From Pseudomonas akapageensis (GTDB taxonomy: Bacteria; Pseudomonadota; Gammaproteobacteria; Pseudomonadales; Pseudomonadaceae): 64,000 bases of DNA. A program made the translations under genes and the position numbers. The DNA lies in assembly GCF_011355085.1 (NCBI RefSeq), contig NZ_VXCP01000017.1, positions 62,001 through 126,000 of the forward strand. Reading direction: 5' to 3'. Below, in pieces: positions 56,110 through 64,000 of the stretch. Position 1 is the first letter of the stretch, and the number at the start of each line of letters is the position of its first letter. The notes below the pieces were generated by a model. That model made no database searches. It was not told the origin of the DNA and saw nothing but the letters and a program-made list of their open reading frames with translations.

Positions 56110-57170
56110 GGACGGTCCACTGACAGCCCGTCGACGGCAATGGTTGCCGTGAGCATGGGGAGGTCCTGCAACAAGTCCGTGACGGCTATCGGTCCGAACA
56201 CCAGCAGGGCCCCGGCAGATGATCCGGATAATGCTCCCGCACCGCTGACCTTTGCCGCGCCACCGGCCTCTTCAATGTACCGAATCAAGGATTGAACGGG
56301 GTCGGGTACGACGCCCAGCTGTTCGAGCGAGCGCTGGTATTCACTAATGAGGGAGTAAAGCTGAGCACGATCACAACGTTGTCCTTGCAGCAGTGAAATG
56401 AATGCTTCGGTGGTTCGGCGCATTCTCGACAGCAGGGGGTTGTTGCGACCCGCCAGTTTCTGCCGGACGCTGGTAACGACCGCGCCCGTGCTCTCATTGG
56501 CGGTACCGGTGGTGTAAATCCGCAGATCGTTCAAGACAAGCCTTGCATTGGGCAGACTCGACAGGGCGAGGTCGCCGCTGGCGTCGGGGCTGAACCGCAC
56601 AATACCCCCGTGCAAAATAGTCCGGTGATCGACACCCGATGGCAGGCCATGCTGGCGCTGCTCGATCTTGCGTGCCAGGTACTGAACCACCGCAGCCTCG
56701 GGCTGGCGACTCAGGTGGCTGATGATCGCGGCTGGAATGGACACTGCCAGTGCTGCCGAACTGCCCAGGCCTGCGCCAACCGGTATGTCGGAACGGACGG
56801 TGACCTTCATCCCTTGCGCATATTCAGGCCCCAGGTGCAGGAGTGTTTCGCCAATCGCGCATTTGACCAGATGATCGGTTTGCTGGCCCCTTAGCGCTGC
56901 AAAGGCGCTGGCAACAGGATTGCGCACATAGTTCTGCCACGCTTTTCGTGTCTGCAGGGTGTAATCCAGTACGGACTGACGTGAGTAGCAGCGATGGATG
57001 TCCACATCCGGCATACACAGTTCTACCAGTTGCGCATTTCTCGGTTGTATCTGAACGTGGCAATACAGACCCAGGGTCGCCACCACCGCAGGGCAATGGT
57101 GAACAACGGCGTGCTCGCCCATCAGAATGATCTTGGCAGGCGCGTGGGCCTGCACCTGGGTTGCGACCAT
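56106..57170 (-). CDS. mvaK1: Mevalonate kinase
   Basis: 354 residues, GHMP kinase. Start MVATQVQAHAPAKIILMGEH at 57170. Motif 1 GEHAVVHHCPAVV is mevalonate-kinase-like; motif 2 is VGAGLGSSAALAVS; the catalytic Asp lies in GLPSGVDHRTILHGG; motif 3 is AAKVSGAGALSGSSAGALLV, slightly unusual with an inserted Ser-rich loop. It phosphorylates mevalonate at C5. Four bp after the reductase stop, 4-bp overlap with mvaD. Assignment as phosphomevalonate kinase is less likely. Confidence 0.85.
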   Translation of the reverse strand: MVATQVQAHAPAKIILMGEHAVVHHCPAVVATLGLYCHVQIQPRNAQLVELCMPDVDIHRCYSRQSVLDYTLQTRKAWQNYVRNPVASAFAALRGQQTDHLVKCAIGETLLHLGPEYAQGMKVTVRSDIPVGAGLGSSAALAVSIPAAIISHLSRQPEAAVVQYLARKIEQRQHGLPSGVDHRTILHGGIVRFSPDASGDLALSSLPNARLVLNDLRIYTTGTANESTGAVVTSVRQKLAGRNNPLLSRMRRTTEAFISLLQGQRCDRAQLYSLISEYQRSLEQLGVVPDPVQSLIRYIEEAGGAAKVSGAGALSGSSAGALLVFGPIAVTDLLQDLPMLTATIAVDGLSVDRP

Positions 57171-57174
57171 GGCG

Positions 57175-58407
57175 TCAACGCCCCAGGCGCTCGTGAGCCT
57201 GCGCCAGATGGTGAGCAGCCTGCGCTGCCATGATCGACAGCTCGCCAGCCAGGACGAGTGCCCCCAGGATTTCCGCCAGGCGCAGGGTGTCGACACCGGG
57301 CGCCCTGGCGCCGGGGTTGATGCCCAGCAATGCCAGGGCCTCGCGTTGCGTGGACAGGCCTGTACCGCCTCCAACCGTCGCCAGCGGGGTATCGGGCAAC
57401 AATACCGAGGCATACACCGCGCCATCTTCACGTGCTTCGATGCAGGTAATCCCCATGGCGCTTTCCGCAACCTGCGCGACATCCTGGCCCGTCGCGATAA
57501 AAAACGCTGAAAGCATATTGGCGTGGTGTGCATTGAAGCCGCTTGCTCCGGCCATGATCGAACCCAGCAGGTTCTTTCTGTACTGCACCTCGCAAAGCGG
57601 CTCGGCCCGGGTTTTCAGGGTCTTGAGCAAGGTGTCGGCACTGAGGCAAACCTCGGCAAAGATGCGTTTGCCCCGGCCATTGAGAAAGTTGATGGCGGCC
57701 GGCTTTTTATCAACACAGTGATTACCCGAGATGCTGATGCACTGCACGCCAGTGCCTGGCACGATCAAACTAGCGATCACTCGATCGCACGCCAGGGTTG
57801 CCATGTTCATGCCCATGGCATCGCCACTGCTGAACCTGAAACGCAGGTAAATCGATGTACCAACGACGGCCGGCGTAATGTCCAGCAACTTGAGGTAACG
57901 GCTTTGTGCCTCGCACTCATCCTTGATGTTCTGGTAGTGCTCGTTGATCCAGTTCAGAAACTCCTGAGTCTGCACGATGCCGCTGGAACGGAAGACCGGG
58001 GCACGGGTAATGCCCACATCCTCGACGCGCACGATTGCTCCACCGGCAGCCCGCAGCGCGCTGCAACCACGGGCGATACTGGCGATCAGAGCACCTTCGG
58101 TGGTGGCCATTGGCACGTAGATCGGTTCCTGAGCGCAGATGTGTTGGCCATTAACGAGCAAGGGGCCAACCACCCCTACAGGAATCTGCGTGGCGCCGAT
58201 GAAGTTTTCGCACTTGGCGTGCCGTGGGTCGAATGTGTAATTGCCGGTAGCTTGCAGCGAGGCATGAGTCAAATGTTGCAGCGCTTCACGACGAATGCGC
58301 GCGGCTTCGTTGCAGGGCAGGTCGTCCGGTAGCTGATGCAGGCGGATGTCGCCTTTGATCAGCGCATTGACCCAATGATCGTTGGTGGCGTCAGGGGATG
58401 ATTGCAT
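57175..58407 (-). CDS. mvaA: Hydroxymethylglutaryl-CoA reductase, class I
   Basis: 410 residues from ATG 58407, soluble catalytic domain without membrane anchor. Class I signatures: CENFIGATQIPVGVVGPL, the catalytic Glu in MATTEGALIAS, DAMGMNMATL for the cofactor, Lys in CVDKKPAAINFLNGRGK, Asp in ATGQDVAQVAESA, TVGGGTGLSTQ, and His near the end (AAQAAHHLAQAHERLGR). Makes mevalonate from HMG-CoA. The start lacks a strong Shine-Dalgarno sequence. Promoter region 58408-58520. No HMG-CoA synthase, phosphomevalonate kinase or IPP isomerase is in the window. Confidence 0.9.
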   Translation of the reverse strand: MQSSPDATNDHWVNALIKGDIRLHQLPDDLPCNEAARIRREALQHLTHASLQATGNYTFDPRHAKCENFIGATQIPVGVVGPLLVNGQHICAQEPIYVPMATTEGALIASIARGCSALRAAGGAIVRVEDVGITRAPVFRSSGIVQTQEFLNWINEHYQNIKDECEAQSRYLKLLDITPAVVGTSIYLRFRFSSGDAMGMNMATLACDRVIASLIVPGTGVQCISISGNHCVDKKPAAINFLNGRGKRIFAEVCLSADTLLKTLKTRAEPLCEVQYRKNLLGSIMAGASGFNAHHANMLSAFFIATGQDVAQVAESAMGITCIEAREDGAVYASVLLPDTPLATVGGGTGLSTQREALALLGINPGARAPGVDTLRLAEILGALVLAGELSIMAAQAAHHLAQAHERLGR

Positions 58408-58525
58408 GGCTGCGGACTCGGAGGCGTTGGCGTGCCAACTCTGCAGTGATGCTGCTATAGATAGGCCGGAAGGGGTACTGGCAGAAATGATAGGTATTGG
58501 TACCGGTTGTCGGGCTGGCGGGAAT

Positions 58526-58630
58526 CTGTAGCCGCTGCCGCAGGCTGCGCTGGAGTCCCGCAGGGGCTCCCCGGCGATCTTGAAATCCTGCGCCTGCTTC
58601 GCACGCGAGCGCAGCCTGCGGCAGCGGCTA
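58526..58630. repeat. REP doublet upstream of mvaA
   Basis: Arms 58526-58551 and 58608-58630, same family as 9561-9639 and 28073-28164 (core GTAGCCGCTGCCGCAGGCTG). Separates the mevalonate operon promoter from the next plus-strand gene. The remainder of 58408-58827 holds a short GTTGGC/GCCAAC hairpin in the mvaA leader and no gene. Confidence 0.88.
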
Positions 58631-58827
58631 CGCCGACCGTGGTGTGCCGTGAGCAAAGTGCCGAGTCTGATAATTAACTTGAGGGGGGGCGAGGGTAATC
58701 AGGACATTTTCCAATCATCGACCCAAAAATACGGAAATCCCTTGGCGCATGGTCTTTGCCTGGCCTGTGCTTTACCCTGACGGATTGTCGGTGTCCGGCA
58801 CCGATCATCTGTCAATGGAGTTCCAGC

Positions 58828-59139
58828 ATGTACCAAGACATAGCCACAGTAACTATCAGCGCCGAAGAGGGTGATCAGGCCGAGGCGGTCGACAATGAAA
58901 AGGTGGCCATTGGCCTGGAAACCGTGACCGAAGGCGTGATGAAAGTGCACTTCACCGGTAAACTGGCCGCCCCCGATGAGCCCACCCATATGTGCGTCAC
59001 ACTGAGCCAGGGCCTGACCTATCACGGCCCGATTGCCCGCGGCGAGGCCACCCCGGATGGCGGCTGGATCACGTTCGAGTGTGACATGCCCGACCCATCG
59101 CTCCTGGGTCTCTGCCCCCCGGCCCCAGCCGCACTATAA
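58828..59139 (+). CDS. Hypothetical protein, 103 aa
   Basis: ATG 58828 with GGAG 7 nt upstream: MYQDIATVTISAEEGDQAEA. Acidic, beta-rich, ending in a Pro/Ala tail (LLGLCPPAPAAL). No known domain recognised by me; no signal peptide or TM helix. Codon usage is normal for the genome. Confidence 0.65.
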   Translation: MYQDIATVTISAEEGDQAEAVDNEKVAIGLETVTEGVMKVHFTGKLAAPDEPTHMCVTLSQGLTYHGPIARGEATPDGGWITFECDMPDPSLLGLCPPAPAAL

Positions 59140-59230
59140 TTAACCTGTGCTCGTATTTTCGCTGCGTTTTCGCGCGCGATGGGCACAAGGCGGCACAGCC
59201 AATAGGACTTACGCGAAAGAGGGTCCTGCG

Positions 59231-59584
59231 ATGAAAAACCAATCCTTCCAACATTATTCCCACGATCTGGGAATGGTCTTCCACGATACCTGGATTACCG
59301 CCAAGGTGAAGTCAGCCCTGGCATTGTCCGAACCGACCCGCAACCTGCATATCACGGTCAAGACCCATGCCGGCAGGGTGACGTTGAGCGGCCGCGTCAC
59401 CACCCATAAGCAGTGTGAACAGGCCATAAGTCGAGCCCACTCGGTGCATGGCGTCATCGACGTCGATGCCAGTGACTTGCAGACCCACATGATCACACCG
59501 GGTAGCTTTCCCGAGGCACCCGACGCCGAAGAAAGCCGTGAGTATCGGTCGCAATCGTCAGGCAAACCAGACGACAAATCATAA
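59231..59584 (+). CDS. BON-domain protein
   Basis: 117 residues from ATG 59231 (MKNQSFQHYSHDLGMVFHDT). A single BON domain spans about residues 20-90: TWITAKVKSALALSEPTRNL, ITVKTHAGRVTLSGRVTTHK, ISRAHSVHGVIDVDASDLQT. BON modules bind phospholipid or periplasmic surfaces, but this one has no signal peptide, so its location is unclear. The C-terminal 25 residues are polar and disordered-looking. Confidence 0.82.
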   Translation: MKNQSFQHYSHDLGMVFHDTWITAKVKSALALSEPTRNLHITVKTHAGRVTLSGRVTTHKQCEQAISRAHSVHGVIDVDASDLQTHMITPGSFPEAPDAEESREYRSQSSGKPDDKS

Positions 59585-59610
59585 TAACCTTCTCGTTCCC
59601 ACGCTCTACT

Positions 59611-59724
59611 CCTCGTTCCCACGCTCTGCGTGGGAATGCATCGGACGACGCTCTGCGTCGAGCTCAGATTCGTTGACGCCGGAGCGTCTGGTACTGCATT
59701 CCCACGCAGAGCGTGGGAACGAGG
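59611..59724. repeat. Nested palindromic repeat (30-bp perfect outer arms)
   Basis: Arms 59611-59640 and 59695-59724 are exact reverse complements; each is a hairpin (CCCACGC / GCGTGGG), and the middle holds a GACGC...GCGTC pair. A truncated extra copy of the left arm sits directly upstream (59591-59607). Same family as 25880-25977. Confidence 0.85.
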
Positions 59725-59795
59725 GTTAACGCAGCCCCGTCTCCATCGCAGCCAGCCCCGGTTGCACACCTGCAATTCCCTCCCGCACCACCCCC

Positions 59796-59858
59796 TGCAC
59801 AAAACGGATAGCGATCTGCACAAAGCGGATATTGCCCCGCGCGCCACCTCCATACCCT
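59796..59858 (+). promoter_or_regulatory. benK promoter with tandem XylS/BenR-type operator
   Basis: Two direct repeats TGCA-N6-GGATA at 59796-59810 (TGCACAAAACGGATA) and 59817-59831 (TGCACAAAGCGGATA), 6 bp apart, so start-to-start 21 bp on one face of the helix. This is the known XylS/BenR site (TGCA-N6-GGNTA). The proximal repeat abuts a plausible -35 (59831-59836) and, after 16 bp, a TACCCT -10 (59853-59858), resembling the TOL Pm promoter. Activation by BenR with benzoate is inferred. Confidence 0.8.
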
Positions 59859-59965
59859 GCAATTGCATCCCGCGTAACAGTGCTGTGCATGGCGCGCAAC
59901 AATCGGCCACGACAGCACGAAGCAAATCAAACAAGCAAAAAAAATAACAACAAGAGACCGATGCC

Positions 59966-61309
59966 ATGCGAAACATCGATGTACATGAGGTGATCGACAA
60001 CGCGCGCTTCAACCGCTTTCACTGGATGGTGCTGTTCTGGTGTGCCCTGATCATCATCTTCGACGGCTATGACCTGGTGATCTATGGCGTGGTCTTGCCG
60101 ACGCTGATGAAAGAGTGGGGCCTGAGCCCGCTGGAGGCCGGGGCGCTGGGCAGTTATGCGCTGTTCGGCATGATGTTCGGTGCACTGTTTTTCGGACCGT
60201 TGTCGGACCGGATCGGGCGCAAGAAAACCATCACCCTTTGCGTGATGCTCTTCAGTGGCTTCACCGTGATCAATGGCTTTGCCAGCAGCCCGACCAGCTT
60301 TGGCATCTGCCGGTTCATTGCCGGCCTGGGCATTGGTGGGGTAATGCCCAACGTAGTGGCGCTGATGAACGAGTACGCGCCGAAGAAAATCCGCAGCACC
60401 CTGGTTGCCATCATGTTCAGCGGCTACTCGGTGGGTGGCATGTTGTCGGCTGGCCTGGGCATTGTGCTGATCCCCAGCTTCGGCTGGCAGGCGGTGTTTT
60501 ACGTGGCGGGGCTGCCGCTGCTGCTGTTGCCTTTGATCATGTACTTCCTGCCCGAGTCGGTGGGCTTCATGCTGCGCCAGGGGCGCAATGACGAGGCGCG
60601 CAAGGTCTTGCAGCGCGTCGACGGCAACTATGTCGCCCAGGCCGGCGATAACCTGAACATGGCAGAAGTGAAGGGCACCGGCACACCGGTGTTGCAGCTG
60701 TTTCGCGAAGGCCGCGCCATGCGCACGCTGATGCTCTGGCTGGCGTTTTTCTGCTGCCTGTTGATGGTCTATGCCTTGAGCTCGTGGCTGCCGAAACTCA
60801 TGGCCAACGCCGGTTACAGCCTGGGCTCGAGCCTGTCCTTCCTGCTGGTGCTGAACTTCGGCGCGATCTTTGGTGCGGTGGGCGGCGGGGTGTTGGGGGA
60901 CAAGCTCAATCTGCCACGGGTACTGGCGGTGTTCTTCGCCATTGCCGCGGTGTCGATCACCTTGCTCGGTTTCAAGAGTCCGACTCCTGTGCTGTATGGA
61001 CTGATCGCCATTGCGGGTGCCACCACCATCGGTTCGCAAATCCTGCTGTATGCCTGCGCGGCGCAGTTCTACTCCATGGCCATTCGCTCCACGGGGCTTG
61101 GCTGGGCATCGGGCATCGGTCGTAACGGCGCCATTGTCGGCCCCTTGCTGGGCGGTGCGCTGCTGGGCATCAGTCTGCCCCTGCAACTCAACTTCATGGC
61201 CTTTGCCCTGCCGGGCGCGGTGGCCGCCATCGCCATGACCCTGTTCGCCATCAGCAACCAGCGCCGCGCAGCCACGATTGCCGCGCCGCTTTCGGCGGCC
61301 CAGGCCTGA
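59966..61309 (+). CDS. benK: Benzoate/aromatic acid:H+ symporter (MFS, AAHS family)
   Basis: 447 residues, 12 TM helices. AAHS signatures: the D-G-x-D motif in IIIFDGYDLVIYGVVLPTLM and the loop 2-3 motif FFGPLSDRIGRKKTITLCVM, with PNVVALMNEYAPKKIRSTLV in loop 4-5. PcaK/BenK type; the benzoate assignment comes from the following benE/benF and the BenR-type operator. Imports aromatic acids through the inner membrane. Confidence 0.9.
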   Translation: MRNIDVHEVIDNARFNRFHWMVLFWCALIIIFDGYDLVIYGVVLPTLMKEWGLSPLEAGALGSYALFGMMFGALFFGPLSDRIGRKKTITLCVMLFSGFTVINGFASSPTSFGICRFIAGLGIGGVMPNVVALMNEYAPKKIRSTLVAIMFSGYSVGGMLSAGLGIVLIPSFGWQAVFYVAGLPLLLLPLIMYFLPESVGFMLRQGRNDEARKVLQRVDGNYVAQAGDNLNMAEVKGTGTPVLQLFREGRAMRTLMLWLAFFCCLLMVYALSSWLPKLMANAGYSLGSSLSFLLVLNFGAIFGAVGGGVLGDKLNLPRVLAVFFAIAAVSITLLGFKSPTPVLYGLIAIAGATTIGSQILLYACAAQFYSMAIRSTGLGWASGIGRNGAIVGPLLGGALLGISLPLQLNFMAFALPGAVAAIAMTLFAISNQRRAATIAAPLSAAQA

Positions 61310-61328
61310 GTCCATAAGGAGCTGTTTG

Positions 61329-62540
61329 ATGAAAGGTCTGCTGCGCGATTTTTCCCTGTCTGCCGCGGTCGCTGGCTTCATCGCCACGGTGATCTCTTAT
61401 GCCGGGCCGCTGGTGATCATCTTCCAGGCGGCGCAAACCGCGCAGCTCTCCCAGGAGCTGCTGTCGTCCTGGGTCTGGGCTATTTCCATCGGCAGTGCGC
61501 TGTTGGGGATTGGCCTGAGCCTGCGTTACCGGGTGCCGGTGATCATCGCCTGGTCAGCACCGGGCTCGGCCCTGCTGGTAACGCTGTTGCCGGGGATTTC
61601 GATGAATGAGGCGGTCGGCGCCTATCTGCTCAGCAGCCTGATCATCTTTGTGGTCGGTATCTCGGGCGCCTTTGACCGCATCATCGGCAAGCTGCCCGGG
61701 GCCATTGCCGCGGCCATGCTGGCGGGGATCCTGTTCAGGTTCGGCACGGGTCTGTTCGTGTCATTGCAAGGCCAGCCAGTGCTGGTGCTGGCGATGTTCG
61801 CCACCTACCTGGTGTGCAAACGGCTGCTGCCGCGCTACGCGGTGATGGCGGTGCTGGTGGTGGGTTGCGCGATTGCCATGTTCACGGGGCAATTGCACAG
61901 CGAGGCCCTGGTCATTGGCCTGGCCACGCCTGTGTGGATTACCCCGCAGTTCAGCCTTGCCGCGGCGTTGAACATTGCCTTGCCGCTGGTGATGGTGGCG
62001 CTGACCGGGCAGTTCGTGCCGGGCATGGCGGTTTTGCGTGCCTCGGGGTACGCCACGCCGGCCAGCCCGATCATCGCCAGCAGTGCACTGGGCACGGCGC
62101 TGCTGGCTCCCTTCGGTTGCCATGGCCTCAATCTGGCGGCGATTACCGCGGCCATCTGCACCGGGCGCGAAGCCCACGAAGATCCGGGCAAACGCTATGT
62201 CGCCGGTGTCGTCGGTGGCCTCTGCTACCTGGTGCTGGGCATCTTCGGCGCCACCCTGGTTTCGCTGTTCACGGCTTTTCCCAAAGAGCTGATCGCCGCC
62301 CTGGCGGGCCTGGCCCTGTTCGGCGCCATTGCCGGTGCCCTGGCAGGTGCGATGGCCGTACCCAACGACCGCGAAGCGGCGTTGGTGACCTTTCTCACCA
62401 CGGCCTCGGGCATGTCCTTGTTCGGTCTGTCCGCGGCGTTCTGGGGGCTGATTTTCGGCATGGCCGCGCACCTGCTGCTGAGTGCGCGGCGGCCCACGCG
62501 TGCCAGCCAACCGCGCAGCGCCGGGGAGGCGGCGCGCTGA
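61329..62540 (+). CDS. benE: Benzoate/H+ symporter BenE
   Basis: 403 residues; ATG 61329 (MKGLLRDFSLSAAVAGFIAT) with AAGGAG upstream. BenE family with 12 or so TM helices: ISYAGPLVIIFQAAQTAQLS, LPGAIAAAMLAGILFRFGTG, GTALLAPFGCHGLNLAAITA and AFPKELIAALAGLALFGAIA are the conserved stretches. Second inner-membrane uptake route for benzoate, 19 bp after benK. Confidence 0.92.
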   Translation: MKGLLRDFSLSAAVAGFIATVISYAGPLVIIFQAAQTAQLSQELLSSWVWAISIGSALLGIGLSLRYRVPVIIAWSAPGSALLVTLLPGISMNEAVGAYLLSSLIIFVVGISGAFDRIIGKLPGAIAAAMLAGILFRFGTGLFVSLQGQPVLVLAMFATYLVCKRLLPRYAVMAVLVVGCAIAMFTGQLHSEALVIGLATPVWITPQFSLAAALNIALPLVMVALTGQFVPGMAVLRASGYATPASPIIASSALGTALLAPFGCHGLNLAAITAAICTGREAHEDPGKRYVAGVVGGLCYLVLGIFGATLVSLFTAFPKELIAALAGLALFGAIAGALAGAMAVPNDREAALVTFLTTASGMSLFGLSAAFWGLIFGMAAHLLLSARRPTRASQPRSAGEAAR

Positions 62541-62582
62541 TCCAGTCCTTTTACAACCCATAACAAAAACAAGAGCACATCG

Positions 62583-63851
62583 ATGAAACAGACTTCTCAT
62601 GCAACTCGTACAGTGTTGTCCACGGCTGTCGCCTTGGGTTGTTCCAGCCAGCTGATGGCCGCCGAAAGCGGTTTTATCGAGGATGCCACGGCCACCTTGC
62701 AGGCGCGCAACTACTACTTCAGTCGAGACTACTCCGACATCGTTGGGGCCAATCAGCAATCGAAGGCCGAGGAGTGGGCCCAGGGTTTTATCTTCAACGC
62801 CAGGTCCGGCTATACCCAGGGTCCGATCGGCCTCGGTGTCGATGTTATCGGTCTGCTCGGTATCAAGCTCGACAGCGGCCCGGACCGGACCAACACCGGC
62901 TTGTTGCCGGTGCACAGCGATGGCCGCGCCGCCGATGAGTACAGCCGCCTGGAAGGCACCCTGAAGCTGCGCTATTCGAAGACCGAACTGCGCGTCGGCG
63001 AGCTGCAACCCAACTTGCCGGTGCTGGTCTTCAGTGACATTCGCCTGTTGCCGCCCAGCTACCAGGGCGCAAGCATCACCTCAGGCGAGATCAACGGCCT
63101 GACCCTGCAAGGCGGCCACCTGAGCTCCACCCACCTGCGCAATGAAGCGGGCGACGAGAAAATGCAGGCCATGCTCAGCTACGTGCCGCAACGCCAGGCC
63201 AGCAGTGACGCCTTTAACTATGGCGGCGGCGATTATGTCTTCAACGACAAGCGCACCACCGTCAGCGCCTGGTATGGGCAACTGGAAGACATCTACAACC
63301 AGCGCTTCCTGGGCCTCAAGCACAGCCAGCCCATGGGCGCGTGGACACTGGGCGCCAACCTCGGCTACTTCGACGCCAAGGAGGATGGCAAGGACCTGCT
63401 GGGCAATATCGACAACCAGGCCTTCTACTCCCTGCTCTCGGCCAAACGCGGCGGTCATACCTTCTACATCGGTTACCAGGGCATTTACGGTGAGAGTGCC
63501 TTCCCGCGGGTGTTCGCCAACATCTCGCCCCTGGGCAACGAAGTGCCGACCTACGAGTTCGCCTCCACCGACGAGCGCTCCTGGCAGGCACGCTACGATT
63601 ACGACTTCGCTGCCCTCGGCGTACCGGGCCTGACCAGCACTGTGCGATACATTACCGGGAACAACGTCGACACCGGCAAGGGCTTTGAAGGCAAGGATCG
63701 CGAGCGCGATCTGGACCTGGGCTACGTAGTGCAGAGCGGTACCTTCAAGGGGCTTGGCGTGCGGGTGCGCAACGCCATGGCGCGCTCGAACTACCGCAGC
63801 GATATCGATGAAAACCGGCTGATCTTCAGCTACACCTGGACGCTGCTGTGA
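62583..63851 (+). CDS. benF: OprD-family outer-membrane porin BenF
   Basis: 422 residues with a signal peptide ([20 protein letters not shown], cleavage after Ala near residue 24). OprD/OccK type 18-strand barrel: [60 protein letters not shown], ending in the aromatic-rich [10 protein letters not shown]. In the ben operon such porins carry benzoate across the outer membrane. 42 bp after benE. Confidence 0.92.
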   Translation: MKQTSHATRTVLSTAVALGCSSQLMAAESGFIEDATATLQARNYYFSRDYSDIVGANQQSKAEEWAQGFIFNARSGYTQGPIGLGVDVIGLLGIKLDSGPDRTNTGLLPVHSDGRAADEYSRLEGTLKLRYSKTELRVGELQPNLPVLVFSDIRLLPPSYQGASITSGEINGLTLQGGHLSSTHLRNEAGDEKMQAMLSYVPQRQASSDAFNYGGGDYVFNDKRTTVSAWYGQLEDIYNQRFLGLKHSQPMGAWTLGANLGYFDAKEDGKDLLGNIDNQAFYSLLSAKRGGHTFYIGYQGIYGESAFPRVFANISPLGNEVPTYEFASTDERSWQARYDYDFAALGVPGLTSTVRYITGNNVDTGKGFEGKDRERDLDLGYVVQSGTFKGLGVRVRNAMARSNYRSDIDENRLIFSYTWTLL

Positions 63852-64000
63852 GCCGCCTGGAAGCGGGCGTGACCCGCAAAGCCTGGGCGGGATCGGCGCT
63901 GGTGGTGGCCGCTGGCGGCGTGGTGCTGCTGGCGGGCGGCGAGGGCACGCAACTGTTGTGTGCCGCAGCGATCAACGGCTTGCTGCTGGTGGCGGCCATG
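63848..64000 (+). CDS. N-terminal fragment of a membrane protein (cut by window end)
   Basis: A GTG at 63848 overlaps the benF stop (GTGA). The 51 visible residues begin (M)[20 protein letters not shown] and contain two hydrophobic stretches ([16 protein letters not shown] and [16 protein letters not shown]) separated by a short GEGTQ loop, so a polytopic inner-membrane protein is likely. I do not recognise the family; coupling to benF suggests a role in the same operon. Confidence 0.6.
   Translation, partial: MSRLEAGVTRKAWAGSALVVAAGGVVLLAGGEGTQLLCAAAINGLLLVAAM

Noticed and set aside
55111..58407. Mevalonate catabolism of the P. mevalonii kind
   Set aside because: That system uses a class II reductase and HMG-CoA lyase for breakdown; here class I reductase is coupled to kinase and decarboxylase, which points to synthesis.
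9561..58630. CRISPR-like repetition
   Set aside because: The repeats are scattered inverted pairs in intergenic sites, not regularly spaced direct repeats with spacers; no cas genes.
1..64000. tRNA, rRNA, insertion sequences, prophage
   Set aside because: No cloverleaf, rRNA stretch, transposase or phage structural gene was seen on either strand.

Overview
The window is chromosomal DNA of a saprophytic Pseudomonas, probably from the P. putida / P. fluorescens groups. This rests on high GC, tightly packed operons with ATGA overlaps, a six-gene glycogen/trehalose operon, a complete phenylacetate (paa) cluster, BenK/BenE/BenF benzoate uptake genes, and several families of intergenic palindromic (REP-like) repeats typical of pseudomonads. 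I see no rRNA, tRNA, CRISPR array, prophage or insertion sequence. Every gene looks intact except two cut by the window edges: glgX on the left and a membrane-protein gene on the right.

Layout. (1) 1-9172, minus strand: glgA-treZ-malQ-treY-DUF2934-glgX, which makes glycogen and converts alpha-glucan to trehalose. (2) 9716-16419, plus: an AraC-type regulator, then acyl-CoA ligase, HSD10-like SDR, thiolase, acyl-CoA dehydrogenase and crotonase. This is a complete beta-oxidation set for short or branched acyl-CoAs. (3) 16700-19671: small stress or unknown genes (a DksA-like protein without its zinc cysteines, DUF2789, two unknowns) and an orphan glycine-betaine-type binding protein. (4) 19676-25742, minus: the Sha/Mrp/Pha multisubunit cation/H+ antiporter with fused A and B subunits. 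(5) 25989-43004: the phenylacetyl-CoA catabolon. paaABCDE-paaZ (epoxidase and ring cleavage), paaK (CoA ligase) and paaFGHIJ (beta-oxidation) lie on the minus strand. paaN-paaY-paaX plus a FeaR-like AraC regulator lie on the plus strand. A GATACA-type motif recurs in all three promoter regions and is a candidate PaaX operator. (6) 42995-48332: an EvgS/BvgS-like hybrid sensor and its LuxR-type regulator, divergent from a membrane protein and a 24-residue membrane micropeptide. (7) 48369-55041: GFA-type protein, GNAT, DUF899, a dCache chemoreceptor, a cupin and gamma-glutamyltransferase. (8) 55111-58407, minus: HMG-CoA reductase (class I), mevalonate kinase and diphosphomevalonate decarboxylase. 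This is a partial mevalonate pathway, unexpected because pseudomonads normally make isoprenoids by the MEP route. It has lower GC than its flanks and looks acquired. (9) 58828-64000: two small genes, then benK-benE-benF behind a textbook tandem XylS/BenR operator, and a truncated membrane gene.

The most unusual item is the three-gene mevalonate operon. Also worth attention are the membrane micropeptide next to an EvgS-like sensor, the XylS/BenR-type operator on a ben transport operon with no benABCD next to it, and the several families of nested palindromic repeats.
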